Part shown: positions 25,751 through 33,534 of the stretch, one piece after another
How positions within the stretch are numbered: the stretch's first letter is position 1
How the letters are laid out: the number at the start of each line of letters is the position of its first letter
NCBI RefSeq assembly: GCF_009193325.2
Contig: NZ_CP059856.1
Span: 4,526,001 to 4,590,000, forward strand
Origin: Bacteroides zhangwenhongii
GTDB lineage: Bacteria > Bacteroidota > Bacteroidia > Bacteroidales > Bacteroidaceae
Length of the DNA stretch: 64,000 nucleotides
Direction of reading: 5' to 3'
Made by a program: the position numbers and the translations under genes
The notes under the pieces: model-generated
Database searches by the model: none
The model's input: only the letters and a program-made list of their open reading frames with translations
What the model was told of the DNA's origin: nothing

Positions 25751-25801
25751 TTACTGCCGCATAACGATTACAAAATTACACAAAAAAATATATCTAACAA
25801 A
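25751..25801 (-). promoter_or_regulatory. tetQ operon promoter and three-codon leader ORF
   Basis: TTTG (25801-25798) and TAATTTTG (25778-25771), with 19 bp between them, form a near-ideal Bacteroides -33/-7 promoter. Just after the predicted start, ATG-CGG-CAG-TAA (25762-25751) encodes Met-Arg-Gln. The leader continues to a strong GAGGAGG ribosome site (25700-25691). This agrees with the known translational attenuation of tetQ. Confidence 0.7.
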
Positions 25802-25815
25802 AGTGGGAGGATTTT

Positions 25816-26064
25816 TTAACTTTTTACCATAGACATTTTATGAGAAATATCAACACCTACAACAGAAGAAGCACCGTGTTCCATCGCATAAATACAGTGC
25901 CATCCATAGCCGCATCCTAAATCAAGCACACGCTTATCTTTAAAATCCGGCAGCAGCTTTCTCAATGTTTCCCATTCTCCTGCACCGGCTAGTCCCTGCT
26001 GTGAGCGACTCATTTGACTGTATTTTTGAAAAAATATATTATCATCATATTTGTTTTCTTTCAT
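25816..26064 (-). pseudogene. SAM-dependent methyltransferase, N-terminal fragment
   Basis: 82 residues (MKENKYDDNIFFQKYSQMSRSQQGLAGAGEW...) ending after motif I RVLDLGCGYGWHCIYAME and VVGVDIS. Class I methyltransferases of this type are normally about 240 aa, so about two thirds is missing; the last residues KMSMVKS are likely foreign. It has a GGAG ribosome site and AT-rich codons unlike the tet-rte operon, which suggests a Firmicutes origin. It overlaps the stop of the upstream fragment. Confidence 0.75.
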
Positions 26065-26203
26065 CTGAATTCTCCTCGTTTAAAAAGTTATTTATCTCCG
26101 TTGCAATTTTTTTCACTTCTTTATAAAGCTTCTCGGTCATATCGTAGCATTCAAAAAGTGAAAGACCGAGTACTTCAAAAATATGATTAACTCTTTCATA
26201 CGA
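26045..26203 (-). pseudogene. C-terminal fragment of an upstream gene, possibly a regulator
   Basis: The minus strand encodes about 51 residues ending in a stop: YERVNHIFEVLGLSLFECY...MTEKLYKEVKKIATEINNFLNEENSDERKQI. No start codon precedes it within a plausible gene. Its TGA overlaps the beginning of the methyltransferase fragment, the normal arrangement of a co-transcribed pair. The helical tail recalls MarR/TetR-type ends, but this is a guess. It is cut near 26,203 by the IS110-side sequence. Confidence 0.5.
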
Positions 26204-26259
26204 AAATTATTTGTGCCGTTTTAGTTTATAACGGCTGTTTTTACTTTGTTTTTATGTAT

Positions 26260-26494
26260 TCTCTGAGCCAATGACACAAAAATAGAGAGCACTCACTGTT
26301 GGGCAAGTGCGCGGCTGGCATGTTCGGCAATTTATATTTATACTGCTGAGTTGATGTTGAATTTTCATACACGTGCTCATAATGTCACAAACTTTGCCTC
26401 TCAGCAGTTGGGACCAGTTTCATTTTCGGACTCGGGATGTTCCAGTAAAATTCGGCCTTGGATTAACTCAGTCCCCAGTTTTATATTGTGTAGG
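26260..26494 (-). other. long 3' non-coding part of the IS110-type element, candidate guide RNA region
   Basis: About 235-280 bases without an ORF lie after the transposase stop, while only about 40-70 bases lie before its start. IS110-family elements encode a bridge/seek RNA in a long non-coding end; in the IS1111 branch it lies downstream of the transposase. The interval has GC-rich patches (GGGACTGAGTT, GGCCGAATTTTACTGG) that could fold. The exact IS ends are not determined. Confidence 0.35.
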
Positions 26495-27745
26495 CTAATC
26501 TTTTTTCTTCGTCAGGACTACATGGTAGCCAAGTTTCTTTAACTCACCTTTCAGGTATTCCTTGCGTTGCTTCTCTTTCTTCTCAGGCACATAACTGTCT
26601 CCAAGCTCCTTGTATCTTCCGTCTGTTGACAACACATAGTGTATGCACTTGAGAAGGGAGTGCCCAACGGCAATCAACGCCTTTTTGTTGCCCTTGCGTG
26701 GGGCAAGTCGGTTGAAGCGTTCCATGAAGAACGTCCCTTTTGTTCGTGAGGCAGCCCATGCGGCTTCAACGAGTGTAGCCCTTACATGCTTGTCTCCGTG
26801 GCTCGTCCTTCCGCTCTTCTTCTTGCCAGCACTTTCGTTGTTGCCTGGACACATTCCTGCCCAGGAACAAAGATGCGCCGCAGTAGGAAAGTTGCCCATG
26901 TCAAGACCAATCTCGGCTATCAGTTCCTCGCAGGTGCGGTTTTGCACTCCGGGTATCTCGCTCAGCCTTGCAATGACATCTTCGTAGGGAGAGAGGATTT
27001 CCTTGATATGCCTGTCCATCTCCGTGATTTCCTCCGTGAGCCGTCTGTTGCATGAACGTATCTTCTGAAGCATGTATATCTTGTGGCTGTTCATATAACC
27101 CGTGCATGCCTCAAGCATTTCCTCCGCGGAATGCAGACAACGCTTGTGTCGTACAGACTCTATGTCTGCCAATGTCGGAATCCTGCCATCGCAAAGCATT
27201 TCTATCAGTTTGGTCGCAGTTGAGCCGCTCGTGTCGCTCAGAACGCTGGACAACTTGACATTGCCGTCCTCAAGCGTACGGATGATGCGGTTCTTGTTGG
27301 CCGACACCGTTTCTATCAGCTTGCGGCGGTAACGAGTAAGATCCCTAAGCTCGCGCTGCTCACGAGGGGGAATAAAACTGGGCTTGAGCAATCCTGCCAT
27401 TAGCAACTGGCATATCCACTCACTGTCGTTCTTGTCTGTCTTGTGACCCGGAACATTCTTGATGTGACGGGCATTGACAATCCAGATGTTGCGGATGTAA
27501 TCCTCGAACACGTTGTATATCGGTTTCCAATACACTCCAGTGCTCTCCATCGCAACGTGAGTGATTCCTAATGATACCAACCATTCTCTCAATTGTGTCA
27601 AAGAACTCGTGAAGGTGTCAAAAGACTTGGTCTCCTTACAGATCCCTTCGCCTTGGACCGTCGCTACCACCACCTTCTTGTGGATGTCCATACCGCAACC
27701 GCGCGATACAACCTGATCGAAATGAATCCCTGCCATAATCGTCAT
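26495..27745 (-). CDS. IS110-family transposase
   Basis: Protein of 416 aa. The N-terminal RuvC-like DEDD domain begins GCGMDIHKKVVVATVQGEG and continues THVAMESTGVYWKPIYNVFED, VNARHIKNVPGHKTDKNDSEWI. The C-terminal Transposase_20 domain includes IPGVQNRTCEELIAEIGLDMGNFPTAAHLCSWAGMCPGNNESAGKKKSG with the likely catalytic serine. IS110 elements usually lack terminal inverted repeats. A hairpin overlaps the start codon at 27745. Confidence 0.92.
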   Translation of the reverse strand: MTIMAGIHFDQVVSRGCGMDIHKKVVVATVQGEGICKETKSFDTFTSSLTQLREWLVSLGITHVAMESTGVYWKPIYNVFEDYIRNIWIVNARHIKNVPGHKTDKNDSEWICQLLMAGLLKPSFIPPREQRELRDLTRYRRKLIETVSANKNRIIRTLEDGNVKLSSVLSDTSGSTATKLIEMLCDGRIPTLADIESVRHKRCLHSAEEMLEACTGYMNSHKIYMLQKIRSCNRRLTEEITEMDRHIKEILSPYEDVIARLSEIPGVQNRTCEELIAEIGLDMGNFPTAAHLCSWAGMCPGNNESAGKKKSGRTSHGDKHVRATLVEAAWAASRTKGTFFMERFNRLAPRKGNKKALIAVGHSLLKCIHYVLSTDGRYKELGDSYVPEKKEKQRKEYLKGELKKLGYHVVLTKKKD

Positions 27746-27775
27746 TATTAGTGATATGCTAAGATATACTAATAA
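27745..27775. repeat. inverted repeat at the IS110 transposase start
   Basis: TTATTAGT (27745-27752) and ACTAATAA (27768-27775) are exact reverse complements, separated by 15 bp. The stem touches the start codon, so in mRNA it could hide the initiation region, or as DNA it could mark a subterminal recognition site of the element. Confidence 0.5.
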
Positions 27776-27813
27776 GACGTGCGACAGAACATTTTCATTT
27801 ACTTTGGCGACTT

Positions 27814-28008
27814 CTAAATTGTCATGAGGGTTTCGGCATATTTTTCAGGTTTATATTCAAAAGTTTCAAGCAGTTTTATAGCTTTCTTTTCGCCCTTTAT
27901 TTGCTTACCCTTGACATCAAAACTACGCACTCCACGTGGCTCGAGTTGATGGAATTGATGTCTTTGGCTAATTTTAGAGCCCGACGTATGCGGAAACATA
28001 TCTATCAA
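27814..28008 (-). CDS. small ORF, unknown, possibly a gene fragment
   Basis: 64 residues ending in FDVKGKQIKGEKKAIKLLETFEYKPEKYAETLMTI. I do not recognise it. The flanking 27,776-28,121 interval has no other ORF; GATATGTTCCCTCATACCTCG is echoed by GATATGTTTCCGCATACGTCG around the start, which suggests a small duplication. It may be the end of a gene broken by the IS110 element or by the neighbouring rearrangements. Confidence 0.25.
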   Translation of the reverse strand: MIDMFPHTSGSKISQRHQFHQLEPRGVRSFDVKGKQIKGEKKAIKLLETFEYKPEKYAETLMTI

Positions 28009-28121
28009 TTTTTTACTGTTTTTTGAGAAAACGAGGTATGAGGGAACATATCGAAGTAATAAACACCAATAATACGCATTAAAAACTAATCACTGTTGTA
28101 TTTAAACTATTCGAAAAGGAT

Positions 28122-28724
28122 TTAAATATTAAGGGAAGACTCTATAGATCTTTTCAAATAATTAACGAGTTCAATTATCTCAGTCTCCATTCCTTCCCAC
28201 TTGTCATCATAATCTCCCAAATAAGCCTTTTTTGCTTTTTCAAGTAAAGTAGCATGCTCTTTGGCTAATTTAGGTATCGCCCATTCAGCAGCCTGATCTT
28301 TTGAGCAAATTCTACCGGAAGAGGATGTCAGCCACATTCTGGCTAAAGTTAAAATCACATTGTGTTCGTCACCTTCAATGCTAGCTATCAACCCGGGTAA
28401 GGATTCTTTAATCGCCCTTCGAATATCTGTCATTGGTACAGGCTCAATCACTTCTGTTGCCTCTGGTCCGAAAAGGTTAATACTATTTTCTCTTAATTGA
28501 GATAAAAGAATTGCTAAATCGGGATCATAAGTTGGCTCAGGAATTGCTCCCTTATCAAACTGCTCCCTTAGCCACTCACCATACATAAATTCATGTTTAG
28601 GAGGAAATTTCCAAGGGACAACATCCTTTTGATTTATGACCGTAACTTCAAGTGGTCTAATAGCATTTATGTTTCTATATAAGGCAAAGAGGATAATTTT
28701 TCTGTCACTGATTGAATAATATTA
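28122..28724 (-). pseudogene. aminoglycoside nucleotidyltransferase (ANT(9)/ANT(3'')-like), C-terminal part
   Basis: Open in frame from about 28724 (SDRKIILFALYRNINAIRPL...) to the stop at 28122. It has WKFPPKHEFMYGEWLREQFDKG, LFGPEATEVIEPVPMTDIRRAIKESLPGLI and NVILTLARMWLTSSSGRICSKDQAAEWAIPKL, the C-terminal region of spectinomycin/streptomycin nucleotidyltransferases. The N-terminal nucleotidyltransferase core with the GSxxxG motif is absent, so it should be inactive. It is joined directly to the end of the MurA-like fragment. AadS of Bacteroides transposons is a possible relative. Confidence 0.75.
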
Positions 28725-29375
28725 TATCTCAGGTTTTAAAGTTAGCGAAATTGTTTTCTTGTTTAAATCTAAAAATGTCAAATTTGTATTATTTATTAAA
28801 GCTAACGTGGAATATGTTATAATTTCACTTATGCATTGAGTTAGATTAAATTCAATATACTGATTGGAAGAAGCCATAACATTTCCACTGCAGACAATAG
28901 AATTATCAGAGATGTCAATTTTTTTACCTATTAAGCGCAAAAAATCAATCATATCATAGACATCCGTTTTTAAATATGGATTTTTTATGATAAATTTTTG
29001 TTTGTTAACAGATAAAAGTAATGCCGTTTTAGTGGCCCCTCCTACAAGCGGTCCACTCAAATCTTCGCTAGAGTATGAAAAATTTTTTATATCTAACTCG
29101 GTTATATCGCTATTGTCACCAAAATTACCTATTATTCTATTAGATTCTATACTTATTTTGTGATTAAAACATTCAATCACTGAAGCAATATGAGAAAATG
29201 GTCTATTATGTGAATCTATCGAATCACCAATTTGACAACCTCCAGAACCATAATATTCAAATTTTCCTAATGCAATTAATAGCGCCGGGCACAAATACAT
29301 AGAACCATGAATACACTTTCCTAAAGTCTCTGTCCGAGATAAGTGTTGGTATGCATAACTGACCTGTTTATTCAT
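28722..29375 (-). pseudogene. MurA-like enolpyruvyl transferase fragment
   Basis: 217 residues resembling the middle of UDP-GlcNAc enolpyruvyl transferase: RTETLGKCIHGSMYLCPALLIALGKFEYYGSGGCQIGDSIDSH keeps the loop cysteine (GGC) that fosfomycin attacks, followed by SGPLVGGATKTALLLSV and YLKTDVYDMIDFLRLIGKKIDI. MurA is about 420 aa; some 85 N-terminal and over 100 C-terminal residues are missing. It stands after a terminator with no visible promoter, and the end runs straight into the ANT fragment. Very AT-rich. Probably a non-functional recombination remnant; a small functional homologue is less likely. Confidence 0.55.
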
Positions 29376-29402
29376 TTTCTATGAATGCCCTGGGTAAACG
29401 AA

Positions 29403-29432
29403 AAGGAACAAGGTATATTTCATCCTTGTTCC
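29403..29432 (-). terminator. terminator after the rlmA-like gene
   Basis: AGGAACAAGG pairs perfectly with CCTTGTTCCT (10 bp, 10-nt loop), followed on the minus strand by TTTTCGTTT. It ends the aviRa-like/rlmA-like transcript. Confidence 0.85.
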
Positions 29433-29504
29433 TATCGGTCAGTATGTGCTATTCAGTTCAACAAATTGGAATTTGTTGCTCCGTCAAACTGAAAGTTTCA
29501 AGCG

Positions 29505-30335
29505 TTATAGACTTCCCACAAATATCTCTGCATCAATCGTCAAAGTTTTTAGCTTTTTGAAATCAATCTCAGTTTTATCTACATGGAAGAGCAGTGGGGT
29601 CATGTCTGCAAAAATTTTAATATCCTCTAACGGCATTTCATATGATTCTGAAACTCTTTTTTGGTAAATAACAGAATACTGCTTCTTGAATAAGTTAATC
29701 ACATTCTCATTGGAATACTCTTGATTTTTCAAATGTTCTTTTGCAATGTTTCTGAACTCCATCAGATGTTTATTCCCAGGAATAACCTTTACAATATAGC
29801 CGCTATCCGTCAGAACTCTATTGAACTCCAAATAATTAGCTGGTGTAAATATGTCCAGTATACAGTCTACTGAGTGGTCTCTAATTGGCATATTTTCCAA
29901 ATCACCCACAAACCACTTTATAGACTTACTACCGTCTCTTTTTGAAGCAAGGGAAATGGCATCTTTTGAAATATCAAAAGCAACTATATCTGCTTGAAAT
30001 AGTTCTTTGATTTTTCTAGAATAATATCCTTCACCACATCCGACATCAAGAATAGTTGTTATGTTTTCAAGCTTGCTCAATATATGTGTTATCTCCGTAA
30101 GAATATGTGAATAGTATCCCTTTTCTAAAATATCCATTCTGCTTTCAAAAGAAGTTCTGCTATAATGCTTAGATTGCTTTTGATTTAATGCAAAATTCAC
30201 ATATCCTAATTTAGAAATATCGAAACAATGCTTATTACTACACAGCAAACTATTGCCTACCATCTTTAACTTTCGTTTACATATTGGACAACGAAAAAGC
30301 TTTTCGCTGTCATTAAATCTAATAATTTTATTCAT
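29505..30335 (-). CDS. 23S rRNA (guanine-N1)-methyltransferase, RlmA(II)/TlrB-like
   Basis: Protein of 276 aa. The N-terminus has the family zinc finger: FRCPICKRKL...LLCSNKHCFDISKLGYVNFAL. The Rossmann core is ILDVGCGEGYYSRKI, with VAFDISKDAI and DCILDIFTPANYLEFNRVL. RlmA(II)/TlrB methylates G748 in the exit tunnel and contributes to tylosin-type macrolide resistance; RlmA(I) modifies G745. The start at 30335 (MNKIIRFND) has GGAGG 5 bp upstream. It is preceded by a leader peptide and hairpins, and lies downstream of an AviRa-like gene. Low GC and strong ribosome sites point to a Firmicutes source. Confidence 0.82.
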   Translation of the reverse strand: MNKIIRFNDSEKLFRCPICKRKLKMVGNSLLCSNKHCFDISKLGYVNFALNQKQSKHYSRTSFESRMDILEKGYYSHILTEITHILSKLENITTILDVGCGEGYYSRKIKELFQADIVAFDISKDAISLASKRDGSKSIKWFVGDLENMPIRDHSVDCILDIFTPANYLEFNRVLTDSGYIVKVIPGNKHLMEFRNIAKEHLKNQEYSNENVINLFKKQYSVIYQKRVSESYEMPLEDIKIFADMTPLLFHVDKTEIDFKKLKTLTIDAEIFVGSL

Positions 30336-30367
30336 GACATCCTCCATTATTACATTCTTGACCGAAA

Positions 30368-30410
30368 GCGAGTTATGTAATACGGATGTACCGCAACACA
30401 ACTCGCGGTA
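30368..30410 (-). promoter_or_regulatory. alternative hairpins (attenuator) before the rlmA-like gene
   Basis: Two exclusive stems follow the leader stop. TACCGC (30410-30405) pairs with GCGGTA (30394-30389). Alternatively GCGAGTTGTG (30406-30397) pairs with CATAACTCGC (30377-30368), 10 bp with one G-T. The first stem can form only if the second does not. Ribosome stalling on the leader would cover the first segment and shift the balance, the logic of erm-type attenuators. Confidence 0.65.
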
Positions 30411-30437
30411 TTATCTTAATCTCATATATGCTGTCAT
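30411..30437 (-). CDS. leader peptide MTAYMRLR (candidate macrolide-stalled leader)
   Basis: Eight codons, ATG at 30437-30435 and TAA at 30413-30411. It follows a near-perfect ribosome site, GAGGAGGTGAT (30451-30441), out of all proportion to such a short ORF. The ending MRLR matches the RLR (+x+) motif that stalls macrolide-bound ribosomes in ErmDL (MTHSMRLR...). It lies between the AviRa-like stop and the RlmA-like start and is followed by alternative hairpins. Function is inferred from these features. Confidence 0.75.
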   Translation of the reverse strand: MTAYMRLR

Positions 30438-30502
30438 CTTATCACCTCCTCAAATTCAAAGTTTCCATTGCCTCATTTACATAGTCAGGCTTTTCAAAAT
30501 TC

Positions 30503-31195
30503 TTACTTTTTGTAAATTTCAAATTTTCGTTTCCCAATGTTTTGCTTTTCTAGCCTTTCCCATTTCTCACAATTGATTTTCTGCTTTTTATCCATGCATA
30601 CAGCTAAAATTGTATTTTCATGCGAAATTCTCCATAACTGTTCCAACATAGCATCCATGGAATTCTTACCTTGTTCCCATTCCACCAAATTTCCGTATGG
30701 AACATCCGTAATAATTATATCAGGCAATATTTCCGGCAAAGGCATCGTACAATCCGCTTGGAAAATCTCTGTCGATATATCATTCCCCAGCATAATGCTT
30801 AATTTATCGCAACTATCTAATGCCTCCTTATGAGATTCCTTACCATAAGAATTGTAAAGTTCCTCTATCTCTGCTTTTCTCTTTTTCAAAGCAACATCAG
30901 TAAGTAAGGATATATTTTTCTTTGCATGAGCTACCATATCTTCATCAATATCACTACCATATATTTTTCTGATATACTTATTTTGAAAATATCCAAGAAT
31001 TGTAAGGGAATAGCCTCCCCCACAACAAGGGTCATATATGACTAAATCCTCTTTTTTATTCGAACGCTCCAGTGCCCGACCGTAAATTTCAAGCAACAAT
31101 CGAATCGGGAAATTCGGTATTCCTTTTCCTCCATAAAGAACCCGACCACTTGCAAAATCCTGAAAATTATCATCTTTACAATATAAATATTCCAT
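30503..31195 (-). CDS. AviRa-like 23S rRNA methyltransferase
   Basis: Protein of 230 aa resembling AviRa of the avilamycin producer: ASGRVLYGGKGIPNFPIRLLLEIYGRAL, then the SAM motif VIYDPCCGGGYSLTILGYFQNKYIRKIYGSDID, and the catalytic-region DIIITDVPYGNLVEWEQG. AviRa methylates a guanine in domain V of 23S rRNA and gives resistance to orthosomycins (avilamycin, everninomicin). It is the first gene before the leader and the rlmA-like gene. The start is 49 bp from the IS1380-type end, so the IS may supply or have replaced its promoter. Substrate position is inferred from homology. Confidence 0.8.
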   Translation of the reverse strand: MEYLYCKDDNFQDFASGRVLYGGKGIPNFPIRLLLEIYGRALERSNKKEDLVIYDPCCGGGYSLTILGYFQNKYIRKIYGSDIDEDMVAHAKKNISLLTDVALKKRKAEIEELYNSYGKESHKEALDSCDKLSIMLGNDISTEIFQADCTMPLPEILPDIIITDVPYGNLVEWEQGKNSMDAMLEQLWRISHENTILAVCMDKKQKINCEKWERLEKQNIGKRKFEIYKK

Positions 31196-31285
31196 TATCT
31201 GCTTAACCTATCGCTTTCGTCCAAACTCTTGATTTCGTTTTTACCCTTAATTCCGCAACACTTTGATTTAACTTTATTTATAAGT

Positions 31286-31312
31286 TCCTGAGCAACAAAA
31301 AGTTGCTCAGGA
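31286..31312 (+). terminator. hairpin inside the IS1380 left end
   Basis: TCCTGAGCAAC-AAAAA-GTTGCTCAGGA, an 11-bp perfect stem, then TTTTG. Located between the IS end and the transposase gene, it would stop transcription entering from outside and so limit transposase expression. Confidence 0.7.
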
Positions 31313-31381
31313 TTTTGCCATGTCAGATTTTTCACTTATCTTAGTGTTGCAATTCAAAACAAGCGTAAATCGTAACAAGAC

Positions 31382-32671
31382 ATGGCAAAGGAACTAATAA
31401 AATCCGAAAAACTCACACCTTTTGGAGGAATTTTTTCAATCATGGAGCGATTTGACTCCATGCTTTCACCTATTATCGACCAGACACTTGGTCAGAGATG
31501 CCGCAGTATCATCGGATACCAGTACAGCGAAATTATTCGTTCTCTGATGAGCGTATACTTCTGTGGCGGTTCATGCGTGGAGGATGTAACATCGCATCTG
31601 ATGCGTCATCTCTCGTATCATCCGACCTTGCGCACATGCAGCTCTGATACCATCCTCAGAGCCATCAAGGAACTAACACAGGAAAACATCTCATATACTT
31701 CCGATAAGGGCAAGACCTATGATTTCAATACGGCAGACAAGCTCAACGCCTTGCTTATAAAAGCCTTGGTTTCCACCGGTGAACTGAATGAGGTGGAATC
31801 TTATGATGTTGATTTCGACCATCAGTTCCTTGAAACAGAGAAGTATGATGCAAAACCGACATACAAGAAGTTCCTCGGCTACAGACCTGGCGTATATGTC
31901 ATCGGTGACATGATTGTCTATGTTGAGAACAGCGATGGCAACACAAATGTGCGCTTTTATCAGGCTGAGACCCACAAGAGATTCTTTGCCCTACTGGAAG
32001 CCAACAGCATCCGTGTGAATCGCTTCAGAGCCGACTGTGGTTCGTGCTCGAAGGAAATTGTCAGTGAGATAGAGAAGCATTGCACGCACTTCTACATCCG
32101 CGCCAACAGATGCAGTTCGCTCTACGATGACTTGTTTTCACTGAGGGGATGGAAGACGGAGGAAATCAACGGCATCCAGTTTGAACTCAATTCCATTCTT
32201 GTTGAGAAATGGGAAGGCAAGTGCTATCGTCTTGTCATTCAGAGACAAAAGCGCATGGATGGAGAGCTTGACTTGTGGGAAGGTGAATACACCTACAGAT
32301 CCATTCTTACCAACGATTATGACTCATCAACAAGAGACATCGTCGAATTTTACAACAAGCGTGGGGGCAAAGAGCGTATATTCGATGATATGAACAACGG
32401 ATTCGGCTGGAACAGGCTCCCCAAGTCGTTCATGTCAGAGAACACTGTATTCCTTCTGCTTACGGCATTGATACACAATTTCTATAAGACCATCATTAGC
32501 AAGCTTGACACCAAGGCTTTCGGGCTCAAGGAAACGAGTCGCATAAAGGCTTTTGTCTTCAGCTTCATCTCCGTACCTGCCAAGTGGATCATGACAGCAA
32601 GGCAATACGTGCTGAATATCTATACTGAAAACCGGGCTTATGCAAGACCTTTCAAAACTGGATTCGGATAA
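31382..32671 (+). CDS. IS1380-family DDE transposase
   Basis: Protein of 429 aa. DDE residues are suggested by SYDVDFDHQFLETEKYDAK, NRFRADCGSCSKEI and the YxxRG..E box YNKRGGKERIFDDMNNGFGWNRLP. The N-terminus MERFDSMLSPIIDQTLGQRCR...YQYSEIIRSLMSVYFCGGSCVEDV is typical of the family. The frame is intact. It reads rightward into the truncated cysE gene. Confidence 0.92.
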   Translation: MAKELIKSEKLTPFGGIFSIMERFDSMLSPIIDQTLGQRCRSIIGYQYSEIIRSLMSVYFCGGSCVEDVTSHLMRHLSYHPTLRTCSSDTILRAIKELTQENISYTSDKGKTYDFNTADKLNALLIKALVSTGELNEVESYDVDFDHQFLETEKYDAKPTYKKFLGYRPGVYVIGDMIVYVENSDGNTNVRFYQAETHKRFFALLEANSIRVNRFRADCGSCSKEIVSEIEKHCTHFYIRANRCSSLYDDLFSLRGWKTEEINGIQFELNSILVEKWEGKCYRLVIQRQKRMDGELDLWEGEYTYRSILTNDYDSSTRDIVEFYNKRGGKERIFDDMNNGFGWNRLPKSFMSENTVFLLLTALIHNFYKTIISKLDTKAFGLKETSRIKAFVFSFISVPAKWIMTARQYVLNIYTENRAYARPFKTGFG

Positions 32672-32835
32672 AGTCCGTTCCTTATGGTTTTAATCTGCGT
32701 ATTGCCTCAAGTCGCATTGTGGGGTAAGGGGAAGGTATGCACAAATCGGACAAAATTCACGCTCATACTATCATGATGCATAGTGTTCAAGCTCTTTACT
32801 GCAATTGAGATTGCCATTGAGATTGCTTGCGGATT

Positions 32836-33444
32836 TTAGGCTATATTGAAATATTCTCCTATCTCAGCCCCCGGATGAATATCTATCCCTGTCTCAAAAT
32901 GGGCAAGCTCACTGATAATTCTCGGTATGAGCGGTATCTCCATTTTATATAGTTCGTGGGCAATCCTGTGGTTTGAAATGACTCTGATGGCAGGATAGCA
33001 GGATATTATCTCCCCGATACAGGTCGCTGCCGGATCTCCGTCAAAGGCTGCATGAATGTCCGTTGCCAGCACCCTTCTCATTTCGGGAAGGCTCCGTATG
33101 AACCTCTCGGCATACTTTCTTGCCGTCTGGCAGCAGGGAGTTCCCTTTATCCTTTCCTTCATGTTCTCATTTCCGAAGAGCATACCCGCCTGTATCTGCT
33201 GCGTCAGGATATTGCTCAGCTTCTCCAGTGTCACCCCAAGATGAAATGTGAGTGTCTGGCTGTTTACCGTATGATTTCCATAATACCCCGGAAACAGGAC
33301 TGCACGGCAAAGTTCTATTATCTCATGTATGGCTTTACCTGAAGGTATCGGGTCTCCTTCTTCATATTTGATGAAAAGTTCAGGGAATGATGAATAATCC
33401 GCCAACTTTTCAACAACTTCTCCGATGTATGTAATATGTTCCAT
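32836..33444 (-). pseudogene. cysE: serine O-acetyltransferase, C-terminally truncated
   Basis: 202 residues of a Bacteroides-type serine acetyltransferase (first step of cysteine synthesis from serine and acetyl-CoA). The helical N-domain is complete, ending LATDIHAAFDGDPAATCIGEIISCYPAIRVISNHRIAHELYK and the first beta-helix turns HFETGIDIHPGAEIGEYF. After EYF the sequence changes to NIA-stop, where family members continue with DHGTGVVIG and about 100 more residues. The acetyl-CoA-binding beta-helix is lost, so it is probably inactive. The break lies about 110 bp from the IS1380 end. It belongs to the arsR-MATE-gshF unit. Confidence 0.82.
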
Positions 33445-33462
33445 GTGATTATATATATTTAA

Positions 33463-33478
33463 ATCGTAAATATACGTT
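33463..33478. promoter_or_regulatory. ArsR-type operator before cysE
   Basis: ATCGTAAATATACGTT, 15 of 16 palindrome-consensus positions shared with the copies at 37182 and 37555. On the minus strand its centre reads TATATTTA, close to a -7 box, 19 bp upstream of cysE. Confidence 0.65.
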
Positions 33479-33534
33479 GGTTAAACCTATAATAAAAAGG
33501 ATAGGTCATATCCTTTTTATTGTCTGCACTGTCT

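Larger units (their letters stand above)
31244..32730 (+). mobile_element. IS1380-family insertion sequence
   Basis: Imperfect terminal inverted repeats flank the transposase: left CCCTTAATTCCGCAACACTT (from 31244) and right, read inward, CCCTTACCCCACAATGCGAC (from 32730). About two thirds of positions agree. Flanking tetranucleotides (TTTA, GAAG) differ, so either the ends are a few bases off or one side was rearranged after insertion. The neighbouring cysE fragment and the AviRa-like gene lie directly outside. Confidence 0.75.
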
